From Nymphaea colorata (Eukaryota > Streptophyta > Magnoliopsida > Nymphaeales > Nymphaeaceae): 64,000 bases of DNA. Location of the stretch: positions 13,665,151 through 13,729,150 of the forward strand of contig NC_045143.1 in NCBI RefSeq assembly GCF_008831285.2, given 5' to 3'. Position 1 is the stretch's first letter; each line of letters opens with the position of its first letter. The translations under genes were made by a program, and so were the position numbers. The notes under the pieces were generated by a model that saw only the letters and a program-made list of their open reading frames with translations, did not search any database and had not been told where the DNA came from. Below are positions 59,273 through 64,000 of this stretch, piece after piece.

Positions 59273-59821
59273 GTCACATACATTCTTACCTGTACCATTT
59301 GTTGGCTTTCTTGGCATGGCATTGGGCGCATTCTTCACATGTCGTTTTTATGTGCCCCATATGACTATTTACTTTTCTATTGTAATTTGTGTTTGCTTTT
59401 GTGGACCTTATCGTTCAATCTAGGCTGATTTGGCGGCCTCCATCTCAGAACTAGTTATTTTAGAAAGGGCCTTTGAATTCTCAACTGTAACTAGGAGAAC
59501 TAAGTTTTCCAAATGGTAGGCAACACGAGTTTGTAGGAAACCACCAAGAACTGATCCAACTTCTTAGACAGTCCACCTTTGAATTGGTCATGTATGTTGG
59601 ACTTGCTTCAAACACTCTCCCTCTCTTTGGGGCACTCTATGCGCTCTTCTCAACACATACAACAAATGTAAAGGAGGCATGACGTAAAGTAAAGAGTTCT
59701 TTACTAATGTCACAAACAACCTTCATGCTACTTCAATTTTCAACCTGAGCATACTACCACAAGAGGAATTGATCATCTGTCTAAATTTGCAAGATAGACC
59801 ATCATAAAAACACTGAATGAT

Positions 59822-60110
59822 CACTACAAGAATATTTTACGTCCACCGACAGCTCTTACCACCGATAGAAGCTGCCAAGTCGTTGCTACAAACTTATGAC
59901 GACAGCATTGGCATCATCAACAAAGGCTTCGTCGGGGAAAGCCACCAACATTCGACGATAATAGAGCTGTCGTAACAATTTTTTTTCATGGTCCCACTGT
60001 CATAGAATTTGAAAAAAAAAAAAATTGCAAGTGCCCACCATCACAATTGCATGACAACTGTATTATGTTCGACTTGTTGGCGGCTTCATTGAACAACCAT
60101 GTTCTCAATG
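59822..60110 (+). mobile_element. CACTA (En/Spm) transposon end
   Basis: CACTACAAGAATATTTTACG at 59822 matches the diagnostic CACTACAAGAAA terminus of plant CACTA elements. It is followed by the subterminal-type sequence with repeated CCGACAGC, ACCGATAG, GACGACAG and CGTCGG motifs. No opposite end (TTCTTGTAGTG) was found later in the window, so the element is truncated, diverged or extends past the window. The right limit given is arbitrary. Confidence 0.65.
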
Positions 60111-63266
<3,156 letters not shown>

Positions 63267-63800
63267 CCACAGAAAGTCCTGTCTGCCGGAGCTCTAGGGG
63301 AGAAATGACATGTCATGCATCAATTTAACCCCTTTTTAGAAAATTTGAGATCTAGTCCATTGGTTTCTAAAAACTTTTTAAATAATTTGTTTCACAATGA
63401 CTTATTTTGTCACAGCATCGAGGGGGGCTGCAATGGCCGATATATCCGCATCATTTTCCCATCTTCTGGCAGTGGATTTGCCATATGGAGACTTGGTGGT
63501 GGGGACATCTCCTCAGCAACTCCTCCATTCTTTCCCATGTTTAATGAAACTGTTCCTCTAATGCAGTAAAAGTAGTGATTGCTCTTTTAAGTTGCTTTAT
63601 TTTTCCTATCAAAGGCACTTGCTGAGAACTCCTATTGTAGCTGCTCCTATGTCTTAATGCATCTTGGATCCAATGATTTTTAATCCAAGGTGTTGGCTTC
63701 GCATGAAATACTCTTTCAAGGGTCAGGTTTGGATTGGGCTTGAACAAGGATCTCAACCTCCAAATTCTCTTCAATAGTTCCTCCATTTGAGGTAGATTTG

Positions 63801-63992
63801 CAAAGAGGCGGAGCTAAGAATTTTTCATGAGAGTGACCGAATTATAGTTTCAAAATTTTGACAGAGGCCGACATATCATTTTGCAAAATTTTTATATAGG
63901 ATACATAAACTTTTTCAAAATTTATATCTAAATTTTTTTAAAAAAGTTGAGGGCAGGCAAGGGTCCCTGCCAGCCCCTTGGTTCCGCCCTTG
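63801..63992. mobile_element. Short element with CAAGGGCGGAACC-type inverted ends
   Basis: The left end is CAAAGAGGCGGAGCTAAG. The right end on the opposite strand is CAAGGGCGGAACCAAGG. It resembles the widespread plant hAT-like miniature elements with CAGGGGCGGAGC ends. The flanks TAGATTTG and TGATTGGT do not match convincingly. The window stops 8 bases after the right end. Confidence 0.55.
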
Positions 63993-64000
63993 TGATTGGT

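Noticed and set aside
63541-63786. 81-codon minus-strand frame
   Set aside because: Basic and helical-looking, but no family recognised and no splice or start context; could be an old pseudogene fragment.

Overview
This is a nuclear window from a flowering plant. It holds interrupted genes with GT-AG introns, a plant cytosolic ribosomal protein gene with a telo-box promoter, a plant-type GH127/DUF1680 gene, AT-rich intergenic DNA, and dense transposon debris of types common in plants: hAT, CACTA, Ty1/copia, Ty3/gypsy chromovirus and LINE. I cannot place the species from sequence alone. There are no operons, CRISPR arrays or bacterial features.

Three host coding units are visible. (1) A short terminal exon of an unidentified gene lies at 97-222 (+). 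(2) The gene for 60S ribosomal protein eL31 lies on the minus strand: exon 1 at 13313-13398, exon 2 at 10323-10602, a 2.7 kb intron, 121 residues. (3) A complete 12-exon gene at 38507-50870 (+) encodes an 872-residue secreted GH127-family (DUF1680, beta-L-arabinofuranosidase-like) protein. All its junctions are GT-AG and keep one reading frame.

The rest is mostly mobile DNA. A decayed hAT transposase gene (about 930-3440) is split by a 637-bp GC-rich hAT-like non-autonomous element with a perfect 8-bp target duplication. A Ty1/copia remnant runs through 7.4-9.64 kb. The largest element is a Ty3/gypsy chromovirus on the minus strand (14720-27105) with very long LTRs of 3722 and 3828 bp, a tRNA-iMet primer-binding site, and gag and pol with chromodomain, now broken by at least four frameshifts and two nonsense codons. 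Two LINE remnants (about 30.2-32.3 kb and 51.7-53.24 kb, both minus) and one CACTA end (59822) are also present.

The main hunt result is a set of short hAT-like element families that can be delimited by eye from inverted ends and 8-bp target duplications. One family (ends CAYTGTCACAAAAAACG) has four copies at 3827-4162, 34698-35043, 46143-46542 and 49314-49734, the last two inside introns of the GH127 gene. A second (ends TAGGCCTGGGCATCGGGCC) has a GC-rich body, and its best copy carries a polypurine array. A third (ends TAGGGATGTCAA) carries ATCCGA-type repeats. A second notable point is that the chromovirus pol frame continues past the chromodomain into the U3 of the 3' LTR, where an 81-bp (27-codon) tandem unit varies in copy number between the two LTRs.
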